64,000 nt of DNA from Enterobacteriaceae endosymbiont of Donacia bicoloricornis (GTDB lineage: Bacteria; Pseudomonadota; Gammaproteobacteria; Enterobacterales; Enterobacteriaceae): NCBI RefSeq assembly GCF_012567955.1, contig NZ_CP046186.1, positions 76,799 to 140,798 of the forward strand, written 5' to 3'. The translations under genes were made by a program, and so were the position numbers. The notes under the pieces are model-generated. The model searched no databases. It was not told the DNA's origin and saw only the letters and a list, made by a program, of their open reading frames with translations. The stretch's first letter is position 1. Each line of letters opens with the position of its first letter. Shown here one piece after another: positions 18,490-28,139 of the stretch.

Positions 18490-19746
18490 ATGACACAAAA
18501 TGATAATTTAAAAAAAATAAATCTATCTAATAAATTATTAGAAATAGATCATAGAAGTATAGGTAAAAAATTAAATTTATATCATTTTCAAAATGAATCA
18601 CCAGGAATGGTTTTTTGGCATAATGATGGTTATATTATTTTTAAAGAATTAAAAAAACTATTACGTTTAAAATTAAATAAATATAACTATCTAGAGGTAA
18701 AAACTCCATTAATTACTGATTTTACTATTTGGGAAAAAACAGGACATTGGAAAATTTATAAAGAATCTATTTTTACTACTTGTTCAGAAAATAGAAATTA
18801 TTGTATAAAACCTATGAATTGTCCTGCTCATATTCAAATATTTCAACAGAAATTAAAATCATATAGAGATTTACCTTTAAGAATTGCAGAATTTGGTATT
18901 TGTCACAGAAACGAACCATCAGGTTCTTTACATGGTTTAATGAGATTAAGAAATTTTACACAAGATGATGCTCATATTTTTTGTACAAAAAATCAAATGA
19001 TAAAAGAAATAGAATATTGTATTAATATGATGTATGATATTTATCATCTTTTTGGATTTAAAAAATTTCTTGTGAAATTATCAACTAGACCATCAAATAA
19101 AATTGGAGATAATAAGATTTGGGATCAAGCAGAAAATAATTTATCTTATATTTTAAAAAAATTAAATATTAATTTTGGATATCAAATAGGAGAAGGAGCT
19201 TTTTATGGACCTAAAATTGAATTTTCTTTTTTTGATTGTTTAAATAGAGAATGGCAATGTGGGACAATACAATTAGATTTTACATTACCAAAATGTTTAA
19301 ATTTATTTTATATAAACAAAGAAAACAAACATAGTACTCCAATAATAATTCATCGTGCTATTTTAGGTTCATTAGAAAGATTTATAGGAATTCTTCTTGA
19401 AGAATTTTCTGGATATTTACCTCTTTGGTTATCACCAATTCAGATTATAATATTGAATATTGGGAAAAAACACATTAAATATGTTTTAAAAATATTTAAA
19501 ATAATTAAAAAAAATAATATTCGTGTTAAATATGATATAAATAACGAAAAAATTTCATTTAAAATTAGAAAATATGCTATACAACATATTCCATATATTT
19601 TAATATGTGGAGATAAAGAAGTTAATAATAATATTCTCTCTGTGAGAGATTGTTTTGGTAAAAACTTGGGATTTATGAAAATCCATGATATTATTAAAAA
19701 AATAACAGAAGAAATTAATAATTATTATATTAATAAAAAAAAATAA
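18490..19746 (+). CDS. thrS: threonyl-tRNA synthetase lacking the TGS and editing domains
   Basis: Charges tRNA-Thr. Only 418 residues, against 642 in E. coli. The protein starts in the linker just before the catalytic core (IDHRSIGKKLNLYHFQNESPGMVFWH). Zinc ligands Cys111 (MNCPAH), His162 (DDAHIF) and His288 (IIIHRAIL) correspond to E. coli Cys334, His385 and His511 with a constant offset of 223. The catalytic core and the C-terminal anticodon-binding domain are therefore collinear, and exactly the N-terminal TGS plus N2 editing region is gone. The 94-base upstream gap holds no remnant that I can recognise. Removal of Ser-tRNA-Thr by this enzyme should be absent; that is inference. Confidence 0.95.
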   Translation: MTQNDNLKKINLSNKLLEIDHRSIGKKLNLYHFQNESPGMVFWHNDGYIIFKELKKLLRLKLNKYNYLEVKTPLITDFTIWEKTGHWKIYKESIFTTCSENRNYCIKPMNCPAHIQIFQQKLKSYRDLPLRIAEFGICHRNEPSGSLHGLMRLRNFTQDDAHIFCTKNQMIKEIEYCINMMYDIYHLFGFKKFLVKLSTRPSNKIGDNKIWDQAENNLSYILKKLNINFGYQIGEGAFYGPKIEFSFFDCLNREWQCGTIQLDFTLPKCLNLFYINKENKHSTPIIIHRAILGSLERFIGILLEEFSGYLPLWLSPIQIIILNIGKKHIKYVLKIFKIIKKNNIRVKYDINNEKISFKIRKYAIQHIPYILICGDKEVNNNILSVRDCFGKNLGFMKIHDIIKKITEEINNYYINKKK

Positions 19747-19755
19747 GAGAGGTGA
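19747..19755 (+). promoter_or_regulatory. strong Shine-Dalgarno sequence of infC
   Basis: GAGAGGTGA sits immediately after the thrS stop, with 3 bases between its end and the ATT at 19759 (about 5 from the AGG core region). Strong ribosome sites are uncommon in this window, and this one supports the unusual upstream ATT start rather than the ATG at 19780. Confidence 0.7.
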
Positions 19756-19758
19756 AAT

Positions 19759-20298
19759 ATTAAAATTGGGAAAAAAACTATGCAATTATTAAAACCTAAT
19801 AGAATTAATCAAAATATTAGGAGTAAAATTGTAAGATTAATAGGATTAAATGGTGAACAAATTGGTATCATTAATTTGAAAGAAGCTTTAATAAAAGCAG
19901 AAGATACAGGATTTGATTTAGTAGAAATTAGTCCTAATTCTAAACCTCCTGTTTGTCGTATTATGGATTATGGTAAATTTTTATATGCAAAAAATAAAGC
20001 TTCCAAAGAACAAAAAAAAAAACAAAAGATAATACATTTAAAAGAAATTAAATTTCGTCCAGGAACAGATATAGGTGATTATAAAGTAAAATTACGTAAC
20101 TTGATTCGTTTTTTAAAAAAAGGAGATAAAATAAAAGTTACTTTAAGATTTAGAGGAAGAGAAATGATGCATACTAAATTAGGATTTTCAATGTTAAATC
20201 GTATAAAAAATGATTTAAATAAATTGGCTACAGTAGAATCGTTTCCATCTAAAGTTGAAAGTAGACAAATTATAATGATTCTAATACCAAAAAAATAA
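19759..20298 (+). CDS. infC: translation initiation factor IF-3, ATT start
   Basis: IF-3 binds the 30S subunit and rejects non-canonical start codons and wrong initiator tRNAs. The first ATG (19780) would give 172 residues. An in-frame ATT at 19759 gives 179 residues with the N-terminus [17 protein letters not shown], matching E. coli IF-3 MKGGKRVQTARPNRIN. It is preceded by a strong Shine-Dalgarno sequence. E. coli infC also starts with AUU and represses itself through that codon. Core motifs [19 protein letters not shown] and RFRGREMMH are intact. The gene lies between thrS and rpmI, as in E. coli. Confidence 0.9.
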   Translation: MKIGKKTMQLLKPNRINQNIRSKIVRLIGLNGEQIGIINLKEALIKAEDTGFDLVEISPNSKPPVCRIMDYGKFLYAKNKASKEQKKKQKIIHLKEIKFRPGTDIGDYKVKLRNLIRFLKKGDKIKVTLRFRGREMMHTKLGFSMLNRIKNDLNKLATVESFPSKVESRQIIMILIPKK

Positions 20299-20320
20299 TT
20301 ATTAATAATCTGGATTTAAT

Positions 20321-20518
20321 ATGAATAAATTAAAAACAGTACGTAGTGCTGCAAAACGTTTTAAAAAAACAGGTACTGGTCTTTTTAAACATAAAAAAGC
20401 TAATTCAAGACATTTGTTAACCAAAAAAAACAAAAAAAGAAAAAGATTTCTAAGACAAAAAAAAATAGTTAAAAAAGGAGATTCATATTCTTTAAAAATT
20501 TGTTTACCTTATATATAA
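20321..20518 (+). CDS. rpmI: 50S ribosomal protein L35
   Basis: Small, very basic ribosomal protein of 65 residues, the same as E. coli. The diagnostic pattern is [27 protein letters not shown] with LLTKK after it. It lies 22 bases after infC and before rplT, in the standard infC-rpmI-rplT order. Confidence 0.96.
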   Translation: MNKLKTVRSAAKRFKKTGTGLFKHKKANSRHLLTKKNKKRKRFLRQKKIVKKGDSYSLKICLPYI

Positions 20519-20566
20519 AATATAGGTAATTATATTAAATATAATAATTATAGGAATTTAAATTAT

Positions 20567-20914
20567 ATGGTAAGAATTAAACGTGGAGTAACAGCAAAAG
20601 CAAGACATAAAAAAATAATAAAACAAGCTAAAGGATATTATGGGGCAAGATCTAGAACTTATCGTTCTGCTTTTCAAGCAGTAATTAAATCAGGACAATA
20701 TGCTTATAGAGATAGAAAACAAAAAAAAAGAAAATTTCGACAATTATGGATTATAAAAATTAATGCAGCAGCTCGTCAACAAAATATGTCTTATAACTGT
20801 TTAATATATAAATTAAAAAAAAATAATATTAATATCAATAGAAAAATATTAGCTAATATAGCTATGTTTGATAATTCATCTTTTAATAAATTAATAAATT
20901 TTTCAAAAAATTAA
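20567..20914 (+). CDS. rplT: 50S ribosomal protein L20
   Basis: Large-subunit assembly protein of 115 residues (118 in E. coli). The start [17 protein letters not shown] and the [16 protein letters not shown] segment are diagnostic. The last few residues are less conserved. In E. coli L20 represses rpmI-rplT through a leader pseudoknot; the 48-base rpmI-rplT gap and the infC end show no obvious equivalent. Phe-codon-rich pheM is not seen in the 82 bases before pheS. Confidence 0.97.
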   Translation: MVRIKRGVTAKARHKKIIKQAKGYYGARSRTYRSAFQAVIKSGQYAYRDRKQKKRKFRQLWIIKINAAARQQNMSYNCLIYKLKKNNININRKILANIAMFDNSSFNKLINFSKN

Positions 20915-20996
20915 ATTATTAATTTTATTTATTAAATTTAAATATTTCCTATAAAATTTAATTTTATTAAAATAAATAAGTATTTATGTTATATTA

Positions 20997-22007
20997 ATGA
21001 GAATATCATATATGATATCTGATGATATAGTTGTTATTGCAAAAAAAGAAATTTATACAGTAAAAAATATTACTGAGTTAAATATATTAAAAGTTAAATA
21101 TTTAGGTAAAAAAGGATATATTAAAACACAATTTTTATTAATAAAAAATTTAAAAAAAGAAGAAAAAATTAATAAAAGTATTATTCTAAATCAACAAAAA
21201 AAAAAAATAAAAAAAATAATAATAAAACGCCAAAAAGAAATAGAATTAGAAAAAAATAATAAAAATTTTTTAAATCAAAAAATTGATATTTCATTACCTG
21301 GAAAATATATTGAAATGGGATCTGAACATCCTATAAAAAATATAATTAATAAAATTGAAAAATTTTTTGTAAAAATTGGATTTGAAATAGTTGTAGGTCC
21401 AGAGATAGAAGATGTTTATCATAATTTTGATGCATTAAATATTCCTAAACATCATCCTATAAGAACAGAACAAGATACATTTTGGTTAGATAAAAATATT
21501 TTATTACGTACTCAAACTTCTAATGTTCAAATTAGAATAATGAAAAGATCAAAACCTCCTATACGTATATTAACTTCTGGAAAAGTATATCGTAATGATT
21601 ACGATAGTAATCATACCCCGATGTTTCATCAAATAGAAGGATTATTTATTGATAAAAAAATAACTTTTATTGATTTAAAAAGTATATTAATTTTATTTTT
21701 AAATTTTTTTTTTGGTAAAAAATGTAAGATACGTTTTAGACCTTCTTATTTTCCTTTTACAGAACCTTCTTTAGAAGTAGATATTTTAAATCAAAAAAAA
21801 AAATGGATAGAAATTTTAGGAGCAGGAATGATACATCCTAATGTATTGAAAAATGTTAAAATAAATTTCTCTAAATATACTGGATATGCTTTTGGATTAG
21901 GTGTGGAAAGATTAGCTATGTTATATTATAATATTCAAGATATTCGTCTTTTTTATGAAAATGATATACGTTTTCTTAAACAATTTAAATTCAATAATTT
22001 TATATGA
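20997..22007 (+). CDS. pheS: phenylalanyl-tRNA synthetase alpha subunit
   Basis: Catalytic alpha subunit of the alpha2-beta2 PheRS. 336 residues from the first ATG. A second in-frame ATG at 21012 gives 331 and fits the E. coli N-terminus (327) slightly better; no ribosome site decides between them. Class II motifs are clear: GPEIEDVYHNFDALNIPKHHP, RTQTSNVQIR, RIL-TSGKVYRND, and RFRPSYFPFTEPS with GLGVERLAML near the end. The N-terminal coiled coil (about residues 30-90) is very Lys-rich. The TGA stop overlaps the ATG of pheT (ATGA), which implies coupled translation of equal subunits. Confidence 0.96.
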   Translation: MRISYMISDDIVVIAKKEIYTVKNITELNILKVKYLGKKGYIKTQFLLIKNLKKEEKINKSIILNQQKKKIKKIIIKRQKEIELEKNNKNFLNQKIDISLPGKYIEMGSEHPIKNIINKIEKFFVKIGFEIVVGPEIEDVYHNFDALNIPKHHPIRTEQDTFWLDKNILLRTQTSNVQIRIMKRSKPPIRILTSGKVYRNDYDSNHTPMFHQIEGLFIDKKITFIDLKSILILFLNFFFGKKCKIRFRPSYFPFTEPSLEVDILNQKKKWIEILGAGMIHPNVLKNVKINFSKYTGYAFGLGVERLAMLYYNIQDIRLFYENDIRFLKQFKFNNFI

Positions 22008-24463
22008 TTAAATTTAGTGAATTATGGTTACATAAATGGTTAAATTATAATAAAGATATTAATTCTTTATTAAAAGAAATAACAATGTTAGGATTTGAAG
22101 TTGAAAAAATTGAACCTTTAAAAGAAAATATAATTTTTGATAATCTTTTAGTAGGAGAAATAATTAAATTTTCTTTATATCAAAAAAAACCTAAAATTTT
22201 TAAATTAAATATATTAATTAATAATACAAAATTATTAAAAATATTTTCTGATATAAATAACTTAGAAAGTAAAACTAAAATTATTTTAGCTACTAAACAT
22301 TCTTCTTTATATAAAAAATATATTAAAATTCCAAAATATTCTTTTTTATTAAAATCTGAAGGCTTATTATGTTCTCATAAAATTTTAAATACTTATCAAA
22401 ATTATTTTTTAAAAAATAGTTTAATAAAACTACCTCTTAATAGTAAGAATGGGGAAAATGCGAATAAATATTTATACATAAATGAAAAAATTTTACATAT
22501 TAATATACCAACTAATAGAATTGATTGTTTAAGTATATTAGGATTTACTAGAGATTTGTCGGTATTAGATAAAATTTTTTTTTTTAAAAAACCATACAAT
22601 AATTTTTTAATTAAAGATACAAAAAAATATAAAATTGATATTATTATTAATAATAATATTAATAATGAATTATATCAATATAATTATTGTATAATTAAAA
22701 ATATTGATCTTAAAAAAAAAATTCCACAATTTATTAAAAATAGATTATTTCAATCCGGGATTGAAATTATATCTAAAAATCCATTATTAAACATTTATAA
22801 TTATATAATTTTAGAATTAGGATATCCAATACAATTTTATGATCTTAATAAAATTAAAGGAAAAATTTATATTGAAAATTGGAAAAAAAATAAATATAAT
22901 TTTTTAAATTTCGAAATTCAAAATATTAAATCAATAATAAGTGATGATCTCTTAATTATAAGAGATAAACATAAAATTTTATCTATACCAGGAATTAGAC
23001 AAAATAAAGACGTTATAGTAACATTAACAACAAAAGATATTTTAATAGAATGTTTTTATATAAAAAAAAAATATTTTACATCTTTATTTAATAAAAATCA
23101 TTCTTTTAATGATATTTCTAATATTTATAATAGATATTTAGATCCTTTAATACAAAAAGAAGTTATGATCAGAACAATAAATTTAATATTAGAAATATTC
23201 GGTGGGAACAGAAGTAAAATTTATACAATTAATATTAATAATATTAATAATTTACAAAAAACAATTAAATTTTCATTTAAAAATATATATAAAATATTAG
23301 GTTTCTATATATTAGAAAAAAATATAATTAAAATTTTAAATAAACTAGGTTTTTTAATTATAAAAAAAACTGATAATAATTGTATTATTACAATACCTAG
23401 TTGGCGTAATGACATAAATATTGAAGAGGATTTAATAGAAGAAATTATACGTGTATATGGATATAATAAAATTCCTAACAAAATTAAAATATATTTAATT
23501 AAAAAAAATATTTTAAAAAATGAATCAAAATTAAAACAAACAAAAATTAATTTAAAAAAAATTAAAAATATTTTAATTTATAAAGGATATTATGAAGTAA
23601 TTAATTACAGTTTTATTAATCCTGTAATACAATCAATTTTATATCCAAAAACAAAACAAATTAAAATTATTAATCCTCTTACAACTGAAACATCTGTTAT
23701 GCGTAATTCTTTATCATATGGATTAATAAATAATATTATCTATAATCAAAATAGACAACAAAAAAATTTACGTTTTTTTGAATATGGATTATGTTTTTTT
23801 AAAAATTTAAAGAAAAAAATGGGAATTTCACAAAAATTAATGTTATCTGGAATAATAAATGGTAATTTATATTCTGATTATTGGAATGAAAAAAATAAAT
23901 TAATAAATTTTTACGATATAAAAGGTGATATAGAATATATATTTAATTTTTTTAATAAATATAATAAAATAGAGTTCCGTAAACAAAAAAATAAAAACAC
24001 AATATTTCATCCATATATAAATTCATTAATATATATTAATAATATTAATATTGGATCTGTTGGGATGTTACATCCTAAATTAATGAATTATTTTAATATA
24101 AACTATGATACTTTTTTATTTGAAATTTTTTTTGAAAAAATTACTATTAATGATATTTTTAATTTTCAAAAAATTATACATTATCCAATAAATAAAAGAG
24201 ATATTTCTTTTTTTATAAAAGAAAATATCTATTACATAGATATTTTGTCTTTTTTAAAAAAGTTAAAATTAAAAGAAATAATAAAAATTAACTTAATTGA
24301 TATATATCAAGGAGATAATGTACCAATAGGATATAAAAATATTACACTAAGTTTTCTAATACAAAATAAAAATTATACATTAAATGAACAAGAAATTAAT
24401 CAAATTATAAATAAATGTATTTTAGAATTAAAAAGAAAATTTCAAATTTTATCAAGAAATTAA
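22004..24463 (+). CDS. pheT: phenylalanyl-tRNA synthetase beta subunit
   Basis: Beta subunit of PheRS, with roles in tRNA binding and editing of Tyr-tRNA-Phe. 819 residues (795 in E. coli). The N-terminal region MIKFSELWLHKWLNYN leads to an EMAP-like tRNA-binding fold (about residues 40-150), the B3/B4 editing part, the B5 domain (IPSWRNDINIEEDLIEEIIRVYGYNKIP, quoted here only in part by family resemblance), a class II-like core with NPLTTETSVMRNSL, and a C-terminal anticodon-binding fold (YPINKRDISFFI). All segments are present, in contrast to the shortened ThrS nearby. ihfA, which follows in E. coli, is missing. Confidence 0.94.
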   Translation: MIKFSELWLHKWLNYNKDINSLLKEITMLGFEVEKIEPLKENIIFDNLLVGEIIKFSLYQKKPKIFKLNILINNTKLLKIFSDINNLESKTKIILATKHSSLYKKYIKIPKYSFLLKSEGLLCSHKILNTYQNYFLKNSLIKLPLNSKNGENANKYLYINEKILHINIPTNRIDCLSILGFTRDLSVLDKIFFFKKPYNNFLIKDTKKYKIDIIINNNINNELYQYNYCIIKNIDLKKKIPQFIKNRLFQSGIEIISKNPLLNIYNYIILELGYPIQFYDLNKIKGKIYIENWKKNKYNFLNFEIQNIKSIISDDLLIIRDKHKILSIPGIRQNKDVIVTLTTKDILIECFYIKKKYFTSLFNKNHSFNDISNIYNRYLDPLIQKEVMIRTINLILEIFGGNRSKIYTININNINNLQKTIKFSFKNIYKILGFYILEKNIIKILNKLGFLIIKKTDNNCIITIPSWRNDINIEEDLIEEIIRVYGYNKIPNKIKIYLIKKNILKNESKLKQTKINLKKIKNILIYKGYYEVINYSFINPVIQSILYPKTKQIKIINPLTTETSVMRNSLSYGLINNIIYNQNRQQKNLRFFEYGLCFFKNLKKKMGISQKLMLSGIINGNLYSDYWNEKNKLINFYDIKGDIEYIFNFFNKYNKIEFRKQKNKNTIFHPYINSLIYINNINIGSVGMLHPKLMNYFNINYDTFLFEIFFEKITINDIFNFQKIIHYPINKRDISFFIKENIYYIDILSFLKKLKLKEIIKINLIDIYQGDNVPIGYKNITLSFLIQNKNYTLNEQEINQIINKCILELKRKFQILSRN

Positions 24464-24573
24464 CATTAATAATAATAATAAAATTTTTAATTAATTTAAT
24501 TAATAAAATATTGAAATTAAAAATAATATATATTATTTATATAATAAATATATTTTTATAAAAAAGTAAAATA

Positions 24574-25194
24574 ATGTTTACAGGTATTGTTCAATCTATA
24601 GGAAAAATTCAAAATATAATTTTAAATAAAAATTTATATTTTTTATATATAAAAACAAATAAAAAATTTATAAAAAATTTAAAAATAGGCGAATCTATTT
24701 CCAATAATGGGTGTTGTTTAACAATTATTAAATTATATAATAATATTATTACGTTTAATATAATTAAACACACATTTAATATTACAACATTTAAAAAAAT
24801 AAAAATTGGAGATTATGTAAATTTAGAAAAACCTATTAAAATAAATAATTATATTGGAGGTCATATTGTATTAGGTCATATTACTGATACAGCTATTATT
24901 ACTAATATTAAAAATTATAATTCTTCAAAAATTTTATGGATAAAACCTAATAATATTTTACAAATGAATTATATTTTAGAAAAAGGATCTATATGTGTAG
25001 ATGGAGTTAGTCTAACAATAGATAGAATATTAAAAAATAAATTTAGTGTAAATATAATTCCAGAAACATTATCTAAAACTACATTATCTAAAAAAAATAT
25101 TTGTAATTATGTAAATATTGAAACTGATATATATATCAGAAGTATTATTCAAACTGTAAAAAAATTATATAATAATACAAAATATTTAACATAA
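24574..25194 (+). CDS. ribE: riboflavin synthase alpha chain
   Basis: Dismutates 6,7-dimethyl-8-ribityllumazine to riboflavin, the last step of vitamin B2 synthesis (also named ribC in E. coli). 206 residues (213 in E. coli). The MFTGIVQ start is diagnostic. Two lumazine-binding repeats follow, the first with NNGCCLTI (about residue 48) and the second with VDGVSLTI (about residue 143), each near a GHI or IPETL motif. In E. coli it is the neighbour of the MATE gene mdtK, as it nearly is here. It suggests that the symbiont makes riboflavin, provided the other rib genes exist elsewhere. Confidence 0.95.
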   Translation: MFTGIVQSIGKIQNIILNKNLYFLYIKTNKKFIKNLKIGESISNNGCCLTIIKLYNNIITFNIIKHTFNITTFKKIKIGDYVNLEKPIKINNYIGGHIVLGHITDTAIITNIKNYNSSKILWIKPNNILQMNYILEKGSICVDGVSLTIDRILKNKFSVNIIPETLSKTTLSKKNICNYVNIETDIYIRSIIQTVKKLYNNTKYLT

Positions 25195-25218
25195 AATAAA
25201 ATGAAAAAAGGAATATTA

Positions 25219-26502
25219 ATGATAAAAAAAAATAAAATAGATATTTTAAAAAAATTAAAAGATCGTAATATTCTTTATCAAGTAACTAATAAAAATAATT
25301 TATATAAAATTTTAAATGAAAAAAAAATTAATCTTTATTGTGGTTTTGATTTAACAGCAGATAGTTTACATATAGGACATTTGATACAATTAATTACACT
25401 TAAATACTTTCAAGAATTAGGACATAAACCAATAATTTTATTAGGTGGAGCAACAAGTTTAATTGGAGATCCTAGTTTTAAACTTAAAAAAAGAAAGATA
25501 AATTTCATAAATAACATAAATCTATGGTGTCAAAAAATTAGTTTACAGATAAATAATTTTTTAGATTTTAATTGTGGTAGTAATAGTGCTATTATTATTA
25601 ATAATTATGAATGGTTTCATAGAATGGATATTCTTTTTTTTTTAAAAAAAATTGGTAAATATTTTTGTGTTAATCAAATGATTAATAAAGATGCAATAAA
25701 AAAAAGGATGATAAATAATAATAATGAAGGAATTTCTTTTACTGAATTTTCTTATAATTTACTACAATCATATGATTTTGCTTATTTAAACAAAAATTTT
25801 GATGTTATACTCCAAATTGGAGGTTCAGATCAATGGGGACATATTGTATCTGGAATAGATTTAACAAAAAAAATATGTAAAAAAAAAGTTTTTGGATTAA
25901 CTACTAATTTAATAATTAAAAATGATGGAAAAAAATTTGGTAAAACTGAAAACGAAACTATTTGGTTAGATCAAAAAAAAACCAGTACATATAAATTTTT
26001 TCAATATTGGTTAAATATCCCAGATTCAATTGTATTTAATTTTTTAAATATGTTTACTAATTATGAATTAAAAATTATTAACAGTTTTAATAAAAAAAAA
26101 AATAATGTTAAAAAAAAAAGCCCACAATATCTTTTAGCAGAATATATGACTAATATGGTGCATGGAAAAGATAATTTAATAATATCAAAAAAAATAACTA
26201 ATTTACTTTTTTATAAAAATATAAACAATTTTTCAGAAAATGATTTTTTAATATTATCTAAAAATATTAAATATCTTTATTTAGAAAATAAAAATATTAA
26301 TTTACAAACAGTACTAATTTTAAGTAAATTTACATCTTCTAAAAATAGAGCTTCTATTTTAATAAAATCAAATTCAATATATATCAATAATGAAAGCATT
26401 TCTGATATTTCATTTACATTTGCAAAATATCATAAAAAATTCAATCATTTCACTTTATTACGTAAAGGTAAAAAAAATTTTTGTTTAATTTATTGGAAAT
26501 AA
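25219..26502 (+). CDS. tyrS: tyrosyl-tRNA synthetase
   Basis: Charges tRNA-Tyr. The ATG at 25219 is chosen over an upstream ATG at 25201 because an AAAGGA ribosome site ends 6 bases before it; the result is 427 residues (424 in E. coli). The class I HIGH motif appears as LHIGHL (about residue 45) and the KMSKS loop as KFGKTE (about residue 234). Conserved segments include CGFDLTADS, GGATSLIGDPSF and QIGGSDQWG. The C-terminal S4-like domain ends LRKGKKNFCLIYWK. Confidence 0.96.
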   Translation: MIKKNKIDILKKLKDRNILYQVTNKNNLYKILNEKKINLYCGFDLTADSLHIGHLIQLITLKYFQELGHKPIILLGGATSLIGDPSFKLKKRKINFINNINLWCQKISLQINNFLDFNCGSNSAIIINNYEWFHRMDILFFLKKIGKYFCVNQMINKDAIKKRMINNNNEGISFTEFSYNLLQSYDFAYLNKNFDVILQIGGSDQWGHIVSGIDLTKKICKKKVFGLTTNLIIKNDGKKFGKTENETIWLDQKKTSTYKFFQYWLNIPDSIVFNFLNMFTNYELKIINSFNKKKNNVKKKSPQYLLAEYMTNMVHGKDNLIISKKITNLLFYKNINNFSENDFLILSKNIKYLYLENKNINLQTVLILSKFTSSKNRASILIKSNSIYINNESISDISFTFAKYHKKFNHFTLLRKGKKNFCLIYWK

Positions 26503-26531
26503 AATAAACACATATTTAAAAATATTATTTA

Positions 26532-26603
26532 TGCGTTCTAGAGGATTTGAACCTCTGACTTTCACCATGTCATAGTGACACTCTACCACTGAGTTAAGAA
26601 CGC
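26532..26603 (-). tRNA. tRNA-Val (anticodon GAC)
   Basis: On the minus strand the cloverleaf is complete. The acceptor stem GCGTTCT pairs with AGAACGC, the D-arm is ACTC/GAGT, the anticodon stem TCACT pairs with GGTGA (one T-G pair), the loop ATGACAT gives anticodon GAC, and the T-arm AGAGG/CCTCT encloses TTCAAAT. The discriminator is A and no CCA is encoded. In E. coli two tRNA-Val(GAC) genes lie beside mdtK, which fits the MATE gene next to this tRNA. Confidence 0.95.
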
Positions 26604-26646
26604 ATAAAAAACACTAATTAAATAGTATCCCATTTATTTATAGAAA

Positions 26647-27990
26647 TCAATTTTTTTGTATTTTTATTATACGTAATAAAATAAATAATGTTGAAAATAC
26701 TAATCCAATATTAAATCCAATCCAAAATCCTGATGGGCCCATAGGATGGGAAGTAATCAAACTAGTAATAGATAAAATATATCCAATAGGTAAACTTATA
26801 ATCCAATAAGATATAAATGTAATAAAAAAAATATATTTATTATCTTTATATCCTTTTAAAATACCAGATCCAATAATCTGAATAGAATCTAAAAATTGAT
26901 AAAAAGAAGCTAACAATATTAAATGAGATGATAAATTCACAATATTTTTATTAGGATTATATAATGTGGCAATTTTTTTTCTAAAAAAAATACTTATTAA
27001 AGTAATTAAAATAGATATTATTATTCCTGTAATTTGAGAAATCCAACTAACAATCTTTGCTTTATTTGTATGACCTAAACTTAAATAAACTCCTATTAAT
27101 AGAGTAGTAGCAATACTTAATGATAAAGGAAAAATAAAAATTAAAGAACTAAAATTTATAGCTATTTGATGGCTAATAATATCATCTATTTTCATAAAAT
27201 ATGAAATTAATAATGAAATAATACTAAATAACATAATTTCAAAAAAAACAGATAATCCAATAGGTATACCTATTTTTAAAATTTTTTTTAAAATTTTAAA
27301 ATCTATATTTTTTGAAAAATTAAAAAAATTAATTTTTTTAAAATATACTGATTTAGACATCCATATTATGGTTATAATAAATAATATCCAATATATTAAT
27401 ACTATAGCGTAACTACATCCTAAAACTCCTAATGAGGGTATATAATTAAAACCATGTATTAGGATATAATTAATTGGAATATATAAAATTACTCCAATCC
27501 AACTTATAATCATATCTGGTATTGTTAATGATAATGATATACATATACAACGTAATATCTGTAATAATAAATATCCTGGTATACTCCAAATAATAATGTT
27601 TAAAAATTTTTTAATTTTTAAAACAAAAATTTTATTATAAAATAATAATGATATTAAAAATTTTATTTGATATAAAGCAAACATCATTATAAATGATAAT
27701 ATTATTACTAATAGATATGACTGCTTAATATAATTTATTATTTTTTTATTATTTTTAGAGATATATAATTTTGTAATAATAGGAATTAAAGATAAAAAAA
27801 TACCATTACCAAATAATATTATTGGCAACCAAATTGATATTCCTATTGATAATACTGTTATATCAATTTTATTAAAAGAACTAGACATAATCATATTAAT
27901 AATACTTATTAAAGTATAAGCTATTTGTGTTAAAATTATAGGAATAGTAATGTTAAATAATTTTTTTATTTCAATTAAATATTTTTGCAC
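26647..27990 (-). CDS. mdtK: MATE-family multidrug/cation efflux transporter (MdtK/NorM)
   Basis: Inner-membrane exporter of cationic compounds driven by an H+ or Na+ gradient. 447 residues (457 in E. coli) with about twelve hydrophobic segments in two halves. The start IEIKKLFNITIPIILTQIAYTLI and the GWIG-like segment before the central loop fit the MatE fold; the C-terminal half has SHQIAINFSSLIFIFPLSLS. The start codon is GTG, with AAGG about 8 bases upstream. Position beside tRNA-Val(GAC) and close to ribE matches mdtK of E. coli. The substrate is unknown. Confidence 0.88.
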   Translation of the reverse strand: MQKYLIEIKKLFNITIPIILTQIAYTLISIINMIMSSSFNKIDITVLSIGISIWLPIILFGNGIFLSLIPIITKLYISKNNKKIINYIKQSYLLVIILSFIMMFALYQIKFLISLLFYNKIFVLKIKKFLNIIIWSIPGYLLLQILRCICISLSLTIPDMIISWIGVILYIPINYILIHGFNYIPSLGVLGCSYAIVLIYWILFIITIIWMSKSVYFKKINFFNFSKNIDFKILKKILKIGIPIGLSVFFEIMLFSIISLLISYFMKIDDIISHQIAINFSSLIFIFPLSLSIATTLLIGVYLSLGHTNKAKIVSWISQITGIIISILITLISIFFRKKIATLYNPNKNIVNLSSHLILLASFYQFLDSIQIIGSGILKGYKDNKYIFFITFISYWIISLPIGYILSITSLITSHPMGPSGFWIGFNIGLVFSTLFILLRIIKIQKN

Positions 27991-28139
27991 GTATAACCTT
28001 TTTAATTTTGTTTAAATTTAAAAAAAAGAGATTTTATTAAAAAAATAATATTTTACTTTTTATAAACTTTAAATTATTATTATATAAATAATTATTTTGA
28101 TTTAATTATTTTTTTATTTTAAATAAAATAGAGAATTTT

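Noticed and set aside
20915..20996. pheM attenuator leader before pheS
   Set aside because: No short frame rich in Phe codons and no terminator-like hairpin with a T-run is visible in these 82 bases.
22005..22007. Possible UGA recoding to Trp
   Set aside because: TGA serves as the stop of pheS and hisB, and Trp residues are coded by TGG, so the code looks standard.
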